DNA of 64,000 nt from Aliikangiella sp965214955 (GCA_965214955.1 CBDCCU010000005.1:1-64000); one strand, 5' to 3'; counted from the stretch's first letter, positions 17,818-27,171 are shown. The notes: a model not told the origin generated them from the sequence alone. Numbers and translations are program-made.

Positions 17818-17889
17818 TTTCATCAGCTGTAAGGCAAAATTTACTTTTTTACCATCCACCATTTTATTTATTCAAAAATAGGATAAAAA

Positions 17890-19307
17890 ATGTCTGAAAA
17901 TACAATACCGACCTACAATTATCGTGTGGTCAGACAGTTCTCTATAATGACTGTTGTTTGGGGTATCGTAGGCATGTTAGTTGGCTGTATTATCGCTGCA
18001 CAGCTTTACTGGCCTGATTTAACTTACGGAATTGAGTTTCTCACCTACGGTAGACTTCGCCCACTTCATACCAATGCTGTTGTCTTTGCATTTGGTGGTT
18101 GTGCTTTAATGGGAACATCGCTTTATGTTGTTCAAAGAACTTGTCAAGCGCCCTTAATTAGTAATGGTCTTGCCGCCTTTGTTTTTTGGGGCTGGCAATT
18201 AGTTATTGTTTTGGCAGCTATTTCTCTACCAATGGGCTGGACAAGTAGTAAAGAATATGCCGAACTTGAATGGCCAATTGATATTTTAATTGCCGTAGTT
18301 TTGGGTGGCTTATGCCATACTCTACTTTTGGCACCATTATGAAACGTAAGGCAGCTCATATATATGTGGCTAACTGGTTTTATGGCGCATTCATATTAAC
18401 TGTAGCAGTTCTTCATATTGTTAATAGCGCTGCAATTCCTGTATCTATGACTAAATCTTATTCTGCTTACTCTGGCGCTATCGACGCTATGGTGCAGTGG
18501 TGGTACGGGCACAATGCCGTAGGCTTTTTCTTAACCGCTGGCTTTTTAGGCATGATGTATTACTTTATTCCTAAACAAGCAGAACGTCCTGTTTATTCTT
18601 ATCGTTTATCTATTGTTCACTTTTGGGCATTAATTGCCATTTATATGTGGGCAGGTCCGCATCACCTTCATTACACTGCGCTACCAGATTGGGCGCAATC
18701 GGTGGGCATGGTTTTCTCATTAATTCTACTTGCACCTTCTTGGGGCGGTATGATTAACGGTATTATGACACTGTCAGGCGCTTGGCATAAACTACGTGAC
18801 GATCCTATTCTTAAATTCCTAATTGTTTCATTATCTTTCTATGGTATGTCTACTTTTGAAGGACCTATGATGTCAATTAAAACCGTTAATGCGCTGTCTC
18901 ACTATACCGACTGGACCGTTGGTCATGTTCACTCGGGCGCTTTAGGTTGGGTAGCTTTTGTGTCAATTGGCGCAATGTATTATCTCATTCCAAAGCTTTT
19001 TGGCAGAAAGGATATGTTTAGCACCCATTTAGTTAATGTTCATTTTTGGGTATCAACCATTGGTGTGGTGCTTTACATTGCCGCTATGTGGATTGCAGGT
19101 GTAACCCAAGGTTTAATGTGGCGTGCAGTTAATGAAGACGGCACATTAACTTATAGCTTTGTTGAGTCTGTACAGGCAACCTACCCCTACTATGCTATTC
19201 GTTTATTAGGCGGAATTTTATTCTTAACGGGTATGCTAATAATGGCTTACAACACTTATAAAACAATTCAGGCAGGTCCTGACAAAGATCTAGCAAACGA
19301 GGGTTAA
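17890..19307 (+). CDS. ccoN: cbb3 cytochrome oxidase subunit I (two frame breaks)
   Basis: CcoN is the catalytic haem-copper subunit that reduces O2 in the inner membrane. The repaired protein is about 471 residues, the usual size. The first part (17890-18342) starts MSENTIPTYNYRVVRQFS and includes RLRPLHTNAVVF. The second part holds MKRKAAHIYVANWF, HHLHYTALPDWAQS and GHVHSGALGWV, carrying the haem and copper His ligands. Between them, deleting one T from each of two T4 runs (18299-18302 and 18326-18329) restores AVVWVAYAILYFGTIMKRK, which is strongly conserved. Two +1 events 27 bp apart in an otherwise perfect gene of a complete operon suggest sequence errors rather than decay. Transcription probably starts below the FNR box at 17800. 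Confidence 0.9.
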
Positions 19308-19309
19308 TC

Positions 19310-19921
19310 ATGCAACACGAAGCTATAGAAAAGAATATCGGCTTAATGGGCATATTGATCATTATTGTGATCAGTTTTGGCGGTCTCGCAGAAATTGTTC
19401 CATTATTTTTCTTAAAAGATACAACCGAGCCAGTAAAAGGTTTACGCCCTTATACCGCACTTGAAATGGAAGGTCGTGATATTTTTATTCGCGAGGGCTG
19501 TAATACTTGTCACTCACAAATGATCCGTCCATTTAGAGCCGAAACTGAGCGTTATGGTCACTATTCCGTTGCTGGTGAGCACGTTTGGGAACATCCATTT
19601 TTATGGGGCTCAAAACGAACAGGACCTGATCTTGCGCGAGTTGGTGGTCGCTACAGCGATGAATGGCACCGTGTACATTTGCTAAATCCACGTGATGTTG
19701 TGCCCGAGTCAAATATGCCTGCCTTTCCTTGGTTAGAAACTCGCTTAGTTAATAGCGAACTAACAGAAAGCAAGCTACGCGTATTTAAAGATTATTTTGA
19801 TGTGCCATATACCGACGAGCAAATTGCCAACGCAAAAGCGGCTGTTGAAGGTAAAACAGAGCTCGACGCAGTTGTGGCTTACTTGCAAGCTTTAGGTCAC
19901 GCACTGAAAGACAAAAGGTAG
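19310..19921 (+). CDS. ccoO: cbb3 oxidase subunit II, mono-haem cytochrome c
   Basis: CcoO is a membrane-anchored cytochrome c subunit of 203 residues. One N-terminal helix (about 12-35) is followed by the haem-binding CNTCH in EGCNTCHSQMIRPFRAET. The axial Met probably lies in PESNMPAFPWL. It starts two bases after the ccoN stop, with its ribosome site (GAGGG) inside the end of ccoN, so translation is probably coupled. Confidence 0.97.
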   Translation: MQHEAIEKNIGLMGILIIIVISFGGLAEIVPLFFLKDTTEPVKGLRPYTALEMEGRDIFIREGCNTCHSQMIRPFRAETERYGHYSVAGEHVWEHPFLWGSKRTGPDLARVGGRYSDEWHRVHLLNPRDVVPESNMPAFPWLETRLVNSELTESKLRVFKDYFDVPYTDEQIANAKAAVEGKTELDAVVAYLQALGHALKDKR

Positions 19922-19925
19922 CATT

Positions 19926-20117
19926 GTGGATATCAACTTAATAAGAAGTTTGAGTACGCTTTGTCTTTTTGTGTTTTTTATTGTTTTAGTTTGGCAGTTA
20001 TATCGCAAGAAGAACAAGCGCCACTATGAAGATGCATCGAAACTATTGTTTAACGATGGTGACGAACGCTCGGAAAAAATTAACCCGATTAATACTAAGG
20101 TAGAAAATCATGACTGA
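19926..20117 (+). CDS. ccoQ: cbb3 oxidase small subunit
   Basis: CcoQ is a 63-residue small membrane protein with one helix (LCLFVFFIVLVWQLYRKKN) and a charged tail. It starts with GTG at 19926, four bases after ccoO, and its end overlaps the ccoP start by 8 bp. CcoQ stabilises the complex but has no cofactor. Assignment rests on position, size and the conserved helix and YRKK boundary. Confidence 0.88.
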   Translation: MDINLIRSLSTLCLFVFFIVLVWQLYRKKNKRHYEDASKLLFNDGDERSEKINPINTKVENHD

Positions 20118-21006
20118 GAATATCATGAGTGAATTTTGGAGTTGGTGGATTATCATTATTGTTGCCATCAATATAATTGGCTGCTGGGCTCTACTTTATT
20201 GGACGCGCAAAATTAAAAGTAGCGGAGCCGATCACGAAACCACTGGCCATGTTTACGATGGAATTGAAGAGTATAATAATCCGCTACCCCATTGGTGGTT
20301 AGTAATGTTTTATATCACTTTGGTTTTTGGTGTTGGTTATTTAATTGCTTACCCTGGTTTAGGTAACTTTAAAGGGGTTATCGGCTGGACTCAGGTTAAT
20401 CAACTAGAACAAGAAGTTAAAGTAGCTGAAGAAACCTACAAACCTTTATTTGAAAAATACATTAATACGCCAATTGAAGAGCTTGCAAAAGTAAAACAAG
20501 CAACCGAAATGGGTAAACGTATTTTTGTGAACACTTGTTTTGGTTGTCATGGTTCTGATGCACGCGGTAACCCAGGTTACCCTAATTTAACCGATAAAGA
20601 CTGGTTATGGGGCGGCTCAGCCGAGCAAATTAAGCAAAGTATTGTTAATGGTCGCATGGGAGTAATGCCGCCATTTGAAAGCGCTTTGTCGGCTTCACAA
20701 ATTGATGAGTTAGTTTCTTATGTTGGTCAGTTATCTGGCAATAAAGTTGATGAATCAAAGGCTGCTGCGGGTAAAGCCACTTTTGATGTACAATGCTTTG
20801 CTTGTCATGGTAATGATGGTAAAGGCAATATTGCCCTAGGCGCACCTAATTTAACCGACAATATTTGGTTACATGGAAGCTCTCGTGCAAAAATCGCCGA
20901 AACGATTCGCAAGGGTCGCCAAGGTGAAATGCCAGCCCACAATAATATTTTAGGCGATGCTAAGTCTCACTTGGTATCTACTTATGTTTTACAGCCTATC
21001 AAATAA
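20110..21006 (+). CDS. ccoP: cbb3 oxidase subunit III, di-haem cytochrome c
   Basis: CcoP passes electrons from soluble cytochromes to CcoO/CcoN. The 298-residue protein has an N-terminal membrane region (two hydrophobic segments in about the first 85 residues, with GIEEYNNPLPHWWLVMF between them). Two cytochrome c domains follow, with CFGCHG and CFACHG haem sites. The axial Met residues lie in GVMPPFESAL and GEMPAHNNIL. Translation may begin at 20110 or at a Met four codons later. Confidence 0.96.
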   Translation: MTENIMSEFWSWWIIIIVAINIIGCWALLYWTRKIKSSGADHETTGHVYDGIEEYNNPLPHWWLVMFYITLVFGVGYLIAYPGLGNFKGVIGWTQVNQLEQEVKVAEETYKPLFEKYINTPIEELAKVKQATEMGKRIFVNTCFGCHGSDARGNPGYPNLTDKDWLWGGSAEQIKQSIVNGRMGVMPPFESALSASQIDELVSYVGQLSGNKVDESKAAAGKATFDVQCFACHGNDGKGNIALGAPNLTDNIWLHGSSRAKIAETIRKGRQGEMPAHNNILGDAKSHLVSTYVLQPIK

Positions 21007-21077
21007 ATAGACAGTTTAAACCTTGCTAAGATCAGCTTAGCAAGGTCTTCTTCATTTAAGTTTATTCGGATTAGACG

Positions 21078-22463
21078 ATGTCTCAATCAAGCAACGATAC
21101 CTACGTCATAAAAGATCTTTACGCCAAGCCTGAAAAAATTTACCCCAGACAAGCTAAGGGTATTTTTGCGAACCTGAGAATTTTATCGGTATTTTTGTTA
21201 TTAGGCTTATACTACGGAACACCGTGGTTATTATGGAATGACAACCAAGCCATTTTACTTGACCTTCCCGCAAGAAAATTTCACTTTTTTGGTGTTACCT
21301 TTTGGCCACAAGATTTTATTTATCTAACCCTATTACTTATTATTTGTGCCGTTGGTCTGTTTCTTTTTACCGCTGTCGCAGGAAGATTATGGTGCGGTTA
21401 TGCTTGCCCACAAACGGTTTGGACCGAAACCTTTCTTTGGATTGAAGAGTTTGTAGAGGGTAATCGAAACAAGCGAATGAAGCTCGACAAACAACCCATG
21501 AGCGCAAACAAAGCCTTCAGAAAAACAGCTAAACACACATTGTGGATAATCTTTGCTCTGTTCACTGGTTATACTTTTGTTGGCTACTTCTCTCCTATTA
21601 GAGAGTTATGGGATGGCATTATTAGCTTAAGCTTAGGGCCTTGGGAATGGTTTTGGATTGGACTTTATTCTTTAGCTACCTACGGAAATGCAGGTCGCTT
21701 ACGCGAGCAAGTTTGTTTGCATATGTGCCCTTATGCTCGCTTTCAAAGTGCTATGTTTGATAAAGACACTTTGATTATTTCTTATGATAGTGAGCGTGGC
21801 GAATCTCGCGGCAAAAGAAAGAAAACAGCTAATTATAAGGAGCAAGGTTTAGGCGACTGCATAGATTGTAATCAATGTGTTCATGTTTGTCCTACTGGCA
21901 TAGATATTCGTAACGGGCTTCAATATGAATGTATTGCCTGTGCAGCCTGTGTTGATGCTTGCGATAATATTATGGATCAAATGGGGTATGAAAAAGGACT
22001 AATTAAATACACCACAGAACATGCAGAAAAGCATGAAAAGACCGAAATAGTACGTCCAAGAACAATGGTATATTTAACTTTGTTTATGGGTCTAGTTTTA
22101 ACTTTTATCTTTTTACTTGCAACTCGTACTCCGCTCGATGTTAGTGTGATCAGAGATAGAAACAATCTTTATACCGAATCGTTTGATGGCAGCATTGAAA
22201 ATACTTATCAGCTAAGAATTTTAAATATGTCTCAAACAGTTCATCAATATCGCTTAGAAATTATAGATTTGCCAAAAGCAGTGATCAAAGGTGATACTGA
22301 ATTTACTATTGAAGGCGGCGGAGTATTAACTTTGCCGATAAGAATATCTGCACCAGCCGAGCAACTAAAAACGCGTTCAAATGATATGGCTTTTAAAATT
22401 ATATCTGATGATAAAAATGTCACTCATGTTGCCAAAGCTAAGTTTTTAGGCCCTAAAAAATAA
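21078..22463 (+). CDS. ccoG: cbb3 oxidase assembly protein, polyferredoxin
   Basis: CcoG (FixG/RdxA) is a membrane iron-sulfur protein that reduces copper during delivery to the cbb3 oxidase. The 461 residues include several helices, a LWCGYACPQTVWTE motif typical of the family, and two [4Fe-4S] sites CIDCNQCVHVCPTGID and CIACAACVDACD. The C-terminal Ig-like periplasmic domain (about 355-461) has a TM anchor before it. It lies 71 bp after ccoP. Confidence 0.95.
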   Translation: MSQSSNDTYVIKDLYAKPEKIYPRQAKGIFANLRILSVFLLLGLYYGTPWLLWNDNQAILLDLPARKFHFFGVTFWPQDFIYLTLLLIICAVGLFLFTAVAGRLWCGYACPQTVWTETFLWIEEFVEGNRNKRMKLDKQPMSANKAFRKTAKHTLWIIFALFTGYTFVGYFSPIRELWDGIISLSLGPWEWFWIGLYSLATYGNAGRLREQVCLHMCPYARFQSAMFDKDTLIISYDSERGESRGKRKKTANYKEQGLGDCIDCNQCVHVCPTGIDIRNGLQYECIACAACVDACDNIMDQMGYEKGLIKYTTEHAEKHEKTEIVRPRTMVYLTLFMGLVLTFIFLLATRTPLDVSVIRDRNNLYTESFDGSIENTYQLRILNMSQTVHQYRLEIIDLPKAVIKGDTEFTIEGGGVLTLPIRISAPAEQLKTRSNDMAFKIISDDKNVTHVAKAKFLGPKK

Positions 22464-22474
22464 CGAAAAACATC

Positions 22475-22991
22475 ATGCAAAATAATCAATCATCTCACAC
22501 AGAACAAGCAGCGCCTTGGTATAAATTTGGCTACGCGTGGCTTGTTTTTTTTAATTCCTTTTTTAACCGTTATTGCTGGCATTATTACTTATTTTATTGC
22601 CGCAGATAAACCGCATAGCTTAGTAAAAGATGACTACTTCAAAAAAGGTTTAGCCATTAATCAATCTATTGAAAAACAGCAACAAGCTAAAACGCTTAAT
22701 TTAACTGCAGCGCTTAGTTTTGATGTTGAAACTCAACTGATCAATTTAACTATGAGTTCATCGCAAGCATTACCCGAAAAAATTAAAGCCACTTTTTCAC
22801 ATTTAACTCAGGCAGATAAAGATCAAAACATTACTTTTGAAAGGCTCACTCAAAATAACTATGTTGCTCAATTGCCTCAATTAGTTAATAAAAAGTGGTA
22901 CATACTACTATCTGATGAAAATGAATCTTGGATCTTAAAAAGTAGTTGGCACATTGGCGATGAGAAAATAATTAATATAAAGGCTAATTAA
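22475..22991 (+). CDS. ccoH: cbb3 oxidase assembly protein FixH/CcoH (frameshifted at T8)
   Basis: CcoH is a single-span membrane protein needed for cbb3 assembly. The true start is probably the ATG at 22475 (MQNNQSSHTEQAAPWYKF), since PWYKFGY is the typical N-terminus. The frame breaks in the T8 run 22545-22552. Removing one T gives YAWLVFLIPFLTVIAGIITY and continues to the stop at 22991, about 171 residues. The periplasmic domain includes SLVKDDYFKKGLAINQ, a conserved FixH segment. It lies between ccoG and ccoI as expected. A TTG-started shorter protein is less plausible because it loses the PWYK segment. Confidence 0.87.
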
Positions 22992-22999
22992 AATAGCCA

Positions 23000-25405
23000 A
23001 TGACTGATCGTTGCTTTCACTGCTCACTAGAAAATCCAGCAGACACTCAATATACACTCACTATTTTTAATCAAACGCAGCACTTCTGTTGTCCAGGGTG
23101 TCATGCTGTGGCACAAATGATTATAGATTCTGGGCAAACCGACTTTTATAAGTTTCGTACCCAAAGTAATAACAAAGTTGATCCAATATTACCGCAAGAA
23201 CTTCAAGAAATTGAAGCTTTTGATAACCAGCAAATTAACCAAGCATTAGTAGAGCAATCACTCATTGAGCAGTCTGATAACTTTCAGACCATTCAGCTTG
23301 GCATAGAAGGCATTACTTGTGCGGCTTGCGGTTGGCTCATTAAAAAACAAATCTCTCAACTTGCAGGTGTACTGTCTATTGAGGTAAATACCTCGAATCA
23401 ACGCGCCATTATTCAATTTAATGAAAACACTTCTTTAAGCGCTATTTTTAAAAAGATCCGTGCGCTAGGCTATAAAGCGTTTCCCTACTCGCAAGATAAA
23501 CAAGAAGCTGTTATTGAAAAACAAGATAAAACCTTTGTTAAACGCTTAATTATTGCTGGACTTGCTATGATGCAAGTGATGATGTTTTCAACCGGATTAT
23601 ACATTGGTGAGTTTCAAGATATTGCCAAAAATCACGCCACATTTTTACATTGGGTTAGCGGCTTTTTAGCCACTCCTGTGGTGTTTTATTCGGCATTGCC
23701 TTTTATTCAAAGCGCCATTAATAATGTTCGATTTGCTCAGCTTGGCATGAACGTGCCAGTAAGTATAGCGATTTTATCTGCCTATTTTGCTAGCGTTTAT
23801 TCTTTAATTTTTGACAGCAATGTTTTTTATTTTGACTCAGTGGTTATGTTTACTTTTTTCTTACTATTAGGCCGATATTTTGAACACCACGCTCGATATA
23901 AAGCGGTACAAAAACAGCAAAACTTTAGAAAGCTTTTGCCTTTATCTGTTACTAAAATTCAAGACGGTAAATATTTTACTATTCCAGTCGCTAAGGTGCA
24001 GTCTGGTGATCAACTTTTGATCAATGCAGGCAGTGTTATTCCAATTGATGGAAAACTAACAAGCCAAAATGCAGAAATTAATGAAGCAGTTTTATCAGGG
24101 GAATCACTACCGTCTCACAAAATAAAAGACGACTTAGTTTTCAGCGGCTCTACCAATGTGGGTGCTAGCTTTGAAATGACTACCACAGCAACATTAAAAA
24201 ATAGCCGTATTCAAAAACTTATTCAGCTACAACAAAATAGCGAAAACTTAACCAGCAATAGCGTTACATTAGCCGATAAAATTGCGCGCGGCTATGTAGT
24301 TGGTTTATTACTGTTATCAGTTGTTACCGCAATCGTTTGGTGGCAAATAAACCCTGACAATGTTTTTCCTGTGGTACTTTCTTTATTAGTGGTTAGTTGC
24401 CCTTGCGCGCTTTCGCTTGCCACACCAGCAGCATTTGCCAGTGCCATTAGCAAGCTTACTGATCAAGGTTTAATGTTAAAATCCAGCGATCTCTTAACCA
24501 AATTAAAACAGATTGAACGCGTTATTTTTGATAAAACAGGCACCTTAACTCAGGGTAACTTTGAAATTAATCAGATTATTTTAATGGGAAGTAAAACTGA
24601 AAAAGAATGTTTAGCTATTGCTCAAACCTTAGAAAAAATTTCTAATCACCCCATTAGTTTTGCCTTTAAACAAAAAGACTTAAAAAATATGCCTAGCATT
24701 GATGCTAAAGAAGTCATTTCAGGGGGCATTGAAGGTGTTTGGCAAAATAATCATTATAAAATTGGTCGCTTATCTTTTGTAACCGACAGCCCCTTTAGTG
24801 AGAACAATTTATCTAATGCAAATAGCAGTTCAACATCAGTTTATCTAAGCGAGAACAATCAAATTATTGCCGAGTTTTTACTCAGTGATACCATTAAAAA
24901 CGATGCAAAAGATGTTATTAACGCATTGAATAAAATCAATATTCATACTGAAATTCTAAGTGGCGATAACAGCCAAGCTTGTGAAAAAGTTGCAAAAAAA
25001 TTAAATATCAACTCTTTTCAGTCAGAAAAATCACCAGAGCAAAAGCTAACCTATTTACAACAGTTATCTCCACAAAAAACCTTAATGGTGGGTGATGGCA
25101 TTAATGACATAGGCGCGTTTAAAGCCGCCTTTGCCAGCATTTCAGTTGGCAACTCATCTCACTTATCACGCGCAAGTGCCAGCGCAGTTTTAGTTAGCCA
25201 CGATCTTAATACCATAAGTGATGCAATTAAGCTTGCTGGTAGGCTCGATACAATTATTAAACAAAATTTAACTTGGGCCGTTGTTTACAACCTTTGCGCC
25301 ATTCCATTTGCGCTTATGGGTTTAGTGCCTGCTTGGCTTGCAGCAATAGGCATGACATCAAGCTCGTTAATTGTTGTTTTAAATGCGCTAAGGTTGAGAA
25401 AGTAG
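23000..25405 (+). CDS. ccoI: copper-exporting P-type ATPase for cbb3 maturation
   Basis: CcoI (FixI) exports copper to the periplasm for insertion into the oxidase. The 801-residue protein starts with a Cys-rich zinc-ribbon-like region (CFHC, CCPGCHAV), then an HMA domain with GITCAACGW. It then has eight predicted helices with the ion site SCPCALSLATP, DKTGTLTQG for phosphorylation, the HP motif in KISNHPIS, and VGDGINDIGAF. It follows ccoH by 8 bp. No ccoS gene follows it, which is unusual for such a cluster. Confidence 0.95.
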   Translation: MTDRCFHCSLENPADTQYTLTIFNQTQHFCCPGCHAVAQMIIDSGQTDFYKFRTQSNNKVDPILPQELQEIEAFDNQQINQALVEQSLIEQSDNFQTIQLGIEGITCAACGWLIKKQISQLAGVLSIEVNTSNQRAIIQFNENTSLSAIFKKIRALGYKAFPYSQDKQEAVIEKQDKTFVKRLIIAGLAMMQVMMFSTGLYIGEFQDIAKNHATFLHWVSGFLATPVVFYSALPFIQSAINNVRFAQLGMNVPVSIAILSAYFASVYSLIFDSNVFYFDSVVMFTFFLLLGRYFEHHARYKAVQKQQNFRKLLPLSVTKIQDGKYFTIPVAKVQSGDQLLINAGSVIPIDGKLTSQNAEINEAVLSGESLPSHKIKDDLVFSGSTNVGASFEMTTTATLKNSRIQKLIQLQQNSENLTSNSVTLADKIARGYVVGLLLLSVVTAIVWWQINPDNVFPVVLSLLVVSCPCALSLATPAAFASAISKLTDQGLMLKSSDLLTKLKQIERVIFDKTGTLTQGNFEINQIILMGSKTEKECLAIAQTLEKISNHPISFAFKQKDLKNMPSIDAKEVISGGIEGVWQNNHYKIGRLSFVTDSPFSENNLSNANSSSTSVYLSENNQIIAEFLLSDTIKNDAKDVINALNKINIHTEILSGDNSQACEKVAKKLNINSFQSEKSPEQKLTYLQQLSPQKTLMVGDGINDIGAFKAAFASISVGNSSHLSRASASAVLVSHDLNTISDAIKLAGRLDTIIKQNLTWAVVYNLCAIPFALMGLVPAWLAAIGMTSSSLIVVLNALRLRK

Positions 25406-25425
25406 AATTTCTCGTTTTTTCTACT

Positions 25426-25439
25426 TTTCTCGTTCCCAC
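25426..25439. repeat. half copy of REP palindrome
   Basis: TTTCTCGTTCCCAC matches the left arm of the full REP palindrome at 26334-26369, but no right arm follows. It lies between ccoI and the convergent GNAT toxin gene. Confidence 0.65.
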
Positions 25440-25443
25440 TCAT

Positions 25444-25959
25444 TTACAGTAAGGCATTAGCAACCTCAATACAGGTTTTTATTGGTAACCACATTTCAAG
25501 GTGTGAATTATCATCAGGAAATACCGATAAAAAACCATATTGCTGATAAAATGGAATAACTTCTGTCATTGTTGGATCAACAAATAGCCCGATAGCAGAA
25601 ATTTGTTCGGCAACTAACAAAGTTCGGTATATCGCATCAACCAACAACCTTTCACCTAGCCGTTCCCCTTGGTGCAAACGATCCACAGCAAGGCGAGCTA
25701 GTTTTACAGCGCTAAGCGGATGAGGGTAGTTTTTATAATTTTTATGCGAAGGTGGCGTTATAACAGAGTAGCCCGTTAGCGTGTAATAGCCTGTTATTGT
25801 AGTTGGCACTTCCACATTACAAGACACGTAAGTTTTTGAAATATGTTTAGCTGTTTTTTGTCTCGCTTGATATTTTAGAAACTGATTGAGTTCAAAAACA
25901 CCACAATCAAACGCTTTGCGATCATGTTGTCGGGTAATTTCTTCAATGATTATGGACAT
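25444..25959 (-). CDS. GNAT-family toxin (TacT-like)
   Basis: This 171-residue acetyltransferase-fold protein (MSIIIEEITRQHDRKAFDCG) has the TacT/AtaT-type features: FDCGVFELNQFLKYQARQ, VKLARLAVDRLHQGERLGE (acetyl-CoA binding) and FYQQYGFLSVF. Such toxins acetylate aminoacyl-tRNA and halt translation. The gene overlaps the upstream DUF1778 antitoxin gene by 17 bp in the same direction, the standard order with the antitoxin first. It lies between REP elements, so it may be an acquired module. Confidence 0.9.
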   Translation of the reverse strand: MSIIIEEITRQHDRKAFDCGVFELNQFLKYQARQKTAKHISKTYVSCNVEVPTTITGYYTLTGYSVITPPSHKNYKNYPHPLSAVKLARLAVDRLHQGERLGERLLVDAIYRTLLVAEQISAIGLFVDPTMTEVIPFYQQYGFLSVFPDDNSHLEMWLPIKTCIEVANALL

Positions 25960-26236
25960 TAACCGAGCCCTTATAGAGCTTAAATGCTTTGATGAGTTTA
26001 TCGTTGGCTTTAGGTGGATTATCTAATGCCGCATATAGCGCATCTGCACTAGTCATAGAAAGTTGCAAAGTTTCTGCTCTTTCAATAACGCTATGAGCTT
26101 TTTCCATAGCCGCATCAATAAGAAACTGAGAAAGCGTGGCTCCTGAACAATCTGCCGCTCGCTGAATAACTTCTTGAATTTCACTTGATGTTCGTGCAAC
26201 TAACCTAATTTCTTTGCGCTCTGTGCTAGTAGCCAA
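25943..26236 (-). CDS. DUF1778 antitoxin (TacA-like)
   Basis: This 97-residue ribbon-helix-helix protein has the DUF1778 pattern: KEIRLVARTSSEIQEVIQRA for the DNA-binding strand and first helix, then GATLSQFLIDAAMEKAHSVI. The C-terminal tail after about residue 65 (ALDNPPKANDKLIKAF) normally wraps and inhibits the toxin. It precedes and overlaps the GNAT toxin gene. Autoregulation of its own promoter is expected for the family. Confidence 0.92.
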   Translation of the reverse strand: MATSTERKEIRLVARTSSEIQEVIQRAADCSGATLSQFLIDAAMEKAHSVIERAETLQLSMTSADALYAALDNPPKANDKLIKAFKLYKGSVNVHNH

Positions 26237-26333
26237 AATAACACCTATGCCTTTTTATTACCCAAACTCAGTTGCCATTATGGCATACAGAAAAAGAAAT
26301 TTCTATTTGTGCGTCAGTTTGTCATACAGTTTC

Positions 26334-26369
26334 TTTCTCGTTCCCACGCAGGAGCGTGGGAACGAGAAA
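26334..26369. repeat. REP-type palindrome, complete copy
   Basis: TTTCTCGTTCCCACGC (26334-26349) and its exact complement (26354-26369) flank an AGGA loop, giving a 16-bp perfect stem. Its neighbours at 27189-27210 and 27415-27440 share the core CGTTCCCACGC. The family is near a transposase remnant of the REP-associated kind. It lies just downstream of the binding-protein gene and upstream of the TA pair. Confidence 0.9.
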
Positions 26370-26376
26370 GCAGAAT

Positions 26377-27171
26377 TTAAGCCCTCTCAAAACCAACCAG
26401 CCAATCAGGAAAAACCCTAAAAATACGATTGAGTTTTTTATTATTTCTATCAAGCGACTCAAAAGCTTTTATACAATTCGACATTAGGTTGTTTTGTTTT
26501 AAATAGCTTAATGCTTTTTTATTGGCATAAACCCCTGCAAGTTTTGACTCTTTTCCTGTCGCTAATAGCTTTAAATTATTTTTATCTATCCAATTACGCG
26601 CAAAACCTAGCTCTATAACCGTGGCAAAAGCATCTTTATGCAGCAATAAACTCAGTGCGCCCATATGATTGCCACTAGCGAGCATTTTAGGATAAGCAAT
26701 TTTTCTTTTGAGTGAACTTGAGATCTCAATAGAATCTAAGTTACCGGTGAATGATGTTTTAGAAACAATGGATATTGGCTCATTAGCAATGCCATCAATA
26801 TGCTCAGTTGTACCACCTCGAACAACCAAAGCTGTTTGTACTTTATTGCCTAAATAAGAATAGATATTTATCAACTTAGTTAGCGGTTCATTATTGTTTA
26901 TGCTGTTAAGCTTTTCTTCTATGGGAATAAAACGAATAACACTCAGTTCATTGGTTTTTTGTGAGTTAAATTTTGATGCAACATTAACTTGAAGCTCACA
27001 GCTTTGAGCAAAAAGGTATTTCTGTAGCTTGTTTAAGTTACGCTGAGAGCTTGCTCCGCCTTCACTTTGATCAAGAAGCAAAATTAAAGGGCTTTTATCA
27101 ACCTGATTAGGTTGAGCATAAAGGTTGTTAAAACCGAATAAAATCATGACTAAAATGATTATTACTTTCAT
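26377..27171 (-). CDS. periplasmic solute-binding-like protein (PhnD-like fold)
   Basis: This 264-residue exported protein has signal peptide MKVIIILVMILFGFNNLYAQ. I choose the Met at 27171, since the longer frame begins inside a REP palindrome. The motif ASGNHMGALSLLLHKDAFATVIE resembles the ligand-binding SGSHxxAL region of phosphate/phosphonate-type periplasmic binding proteins, and the C-terminal ALSYLKQNNL fits the end of the fold. No ABC transporter genes are adjacent, so a signalling role or decay is possible. The ligand is unknown. Confidence 0.6.
   Translation of the reverse strand: MKVIIILVMILFGFNNLYAQPNQVDKSPLILLLDQSEGGASSQRNLNKLQKYLFAQSCELQVNVASKFNSQKTNELSVIRFIPIEEKLNSINNNEPLTKLINIYSYLGNKVQTALVVRGGTTEHIDGIANEPISIVSKTSFTGNLDSIEISSSLKRKIAYPKMLASGNHMGALSLLLHKDAFATVIELGFARNWIDKNNLKLLATGKESKLAGVYANKKALSYLKQNNLMSNCIKAFESLDRNNKKLNRIFRVFPDWLVGFERA

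Noticed and set aside
18290..18345. Programmed frameshift in ccoN
   Set aside because: The needed change is two separate -1 corrections and no stimulatory structure is evident; sequence error explains it better.
26214..26487. Two plus-strand frames around the REP palindrome at 26334
   Set aside because: They span the palindrome and the opposite strand of the binding-protein gene, with no ribosome site or family match.
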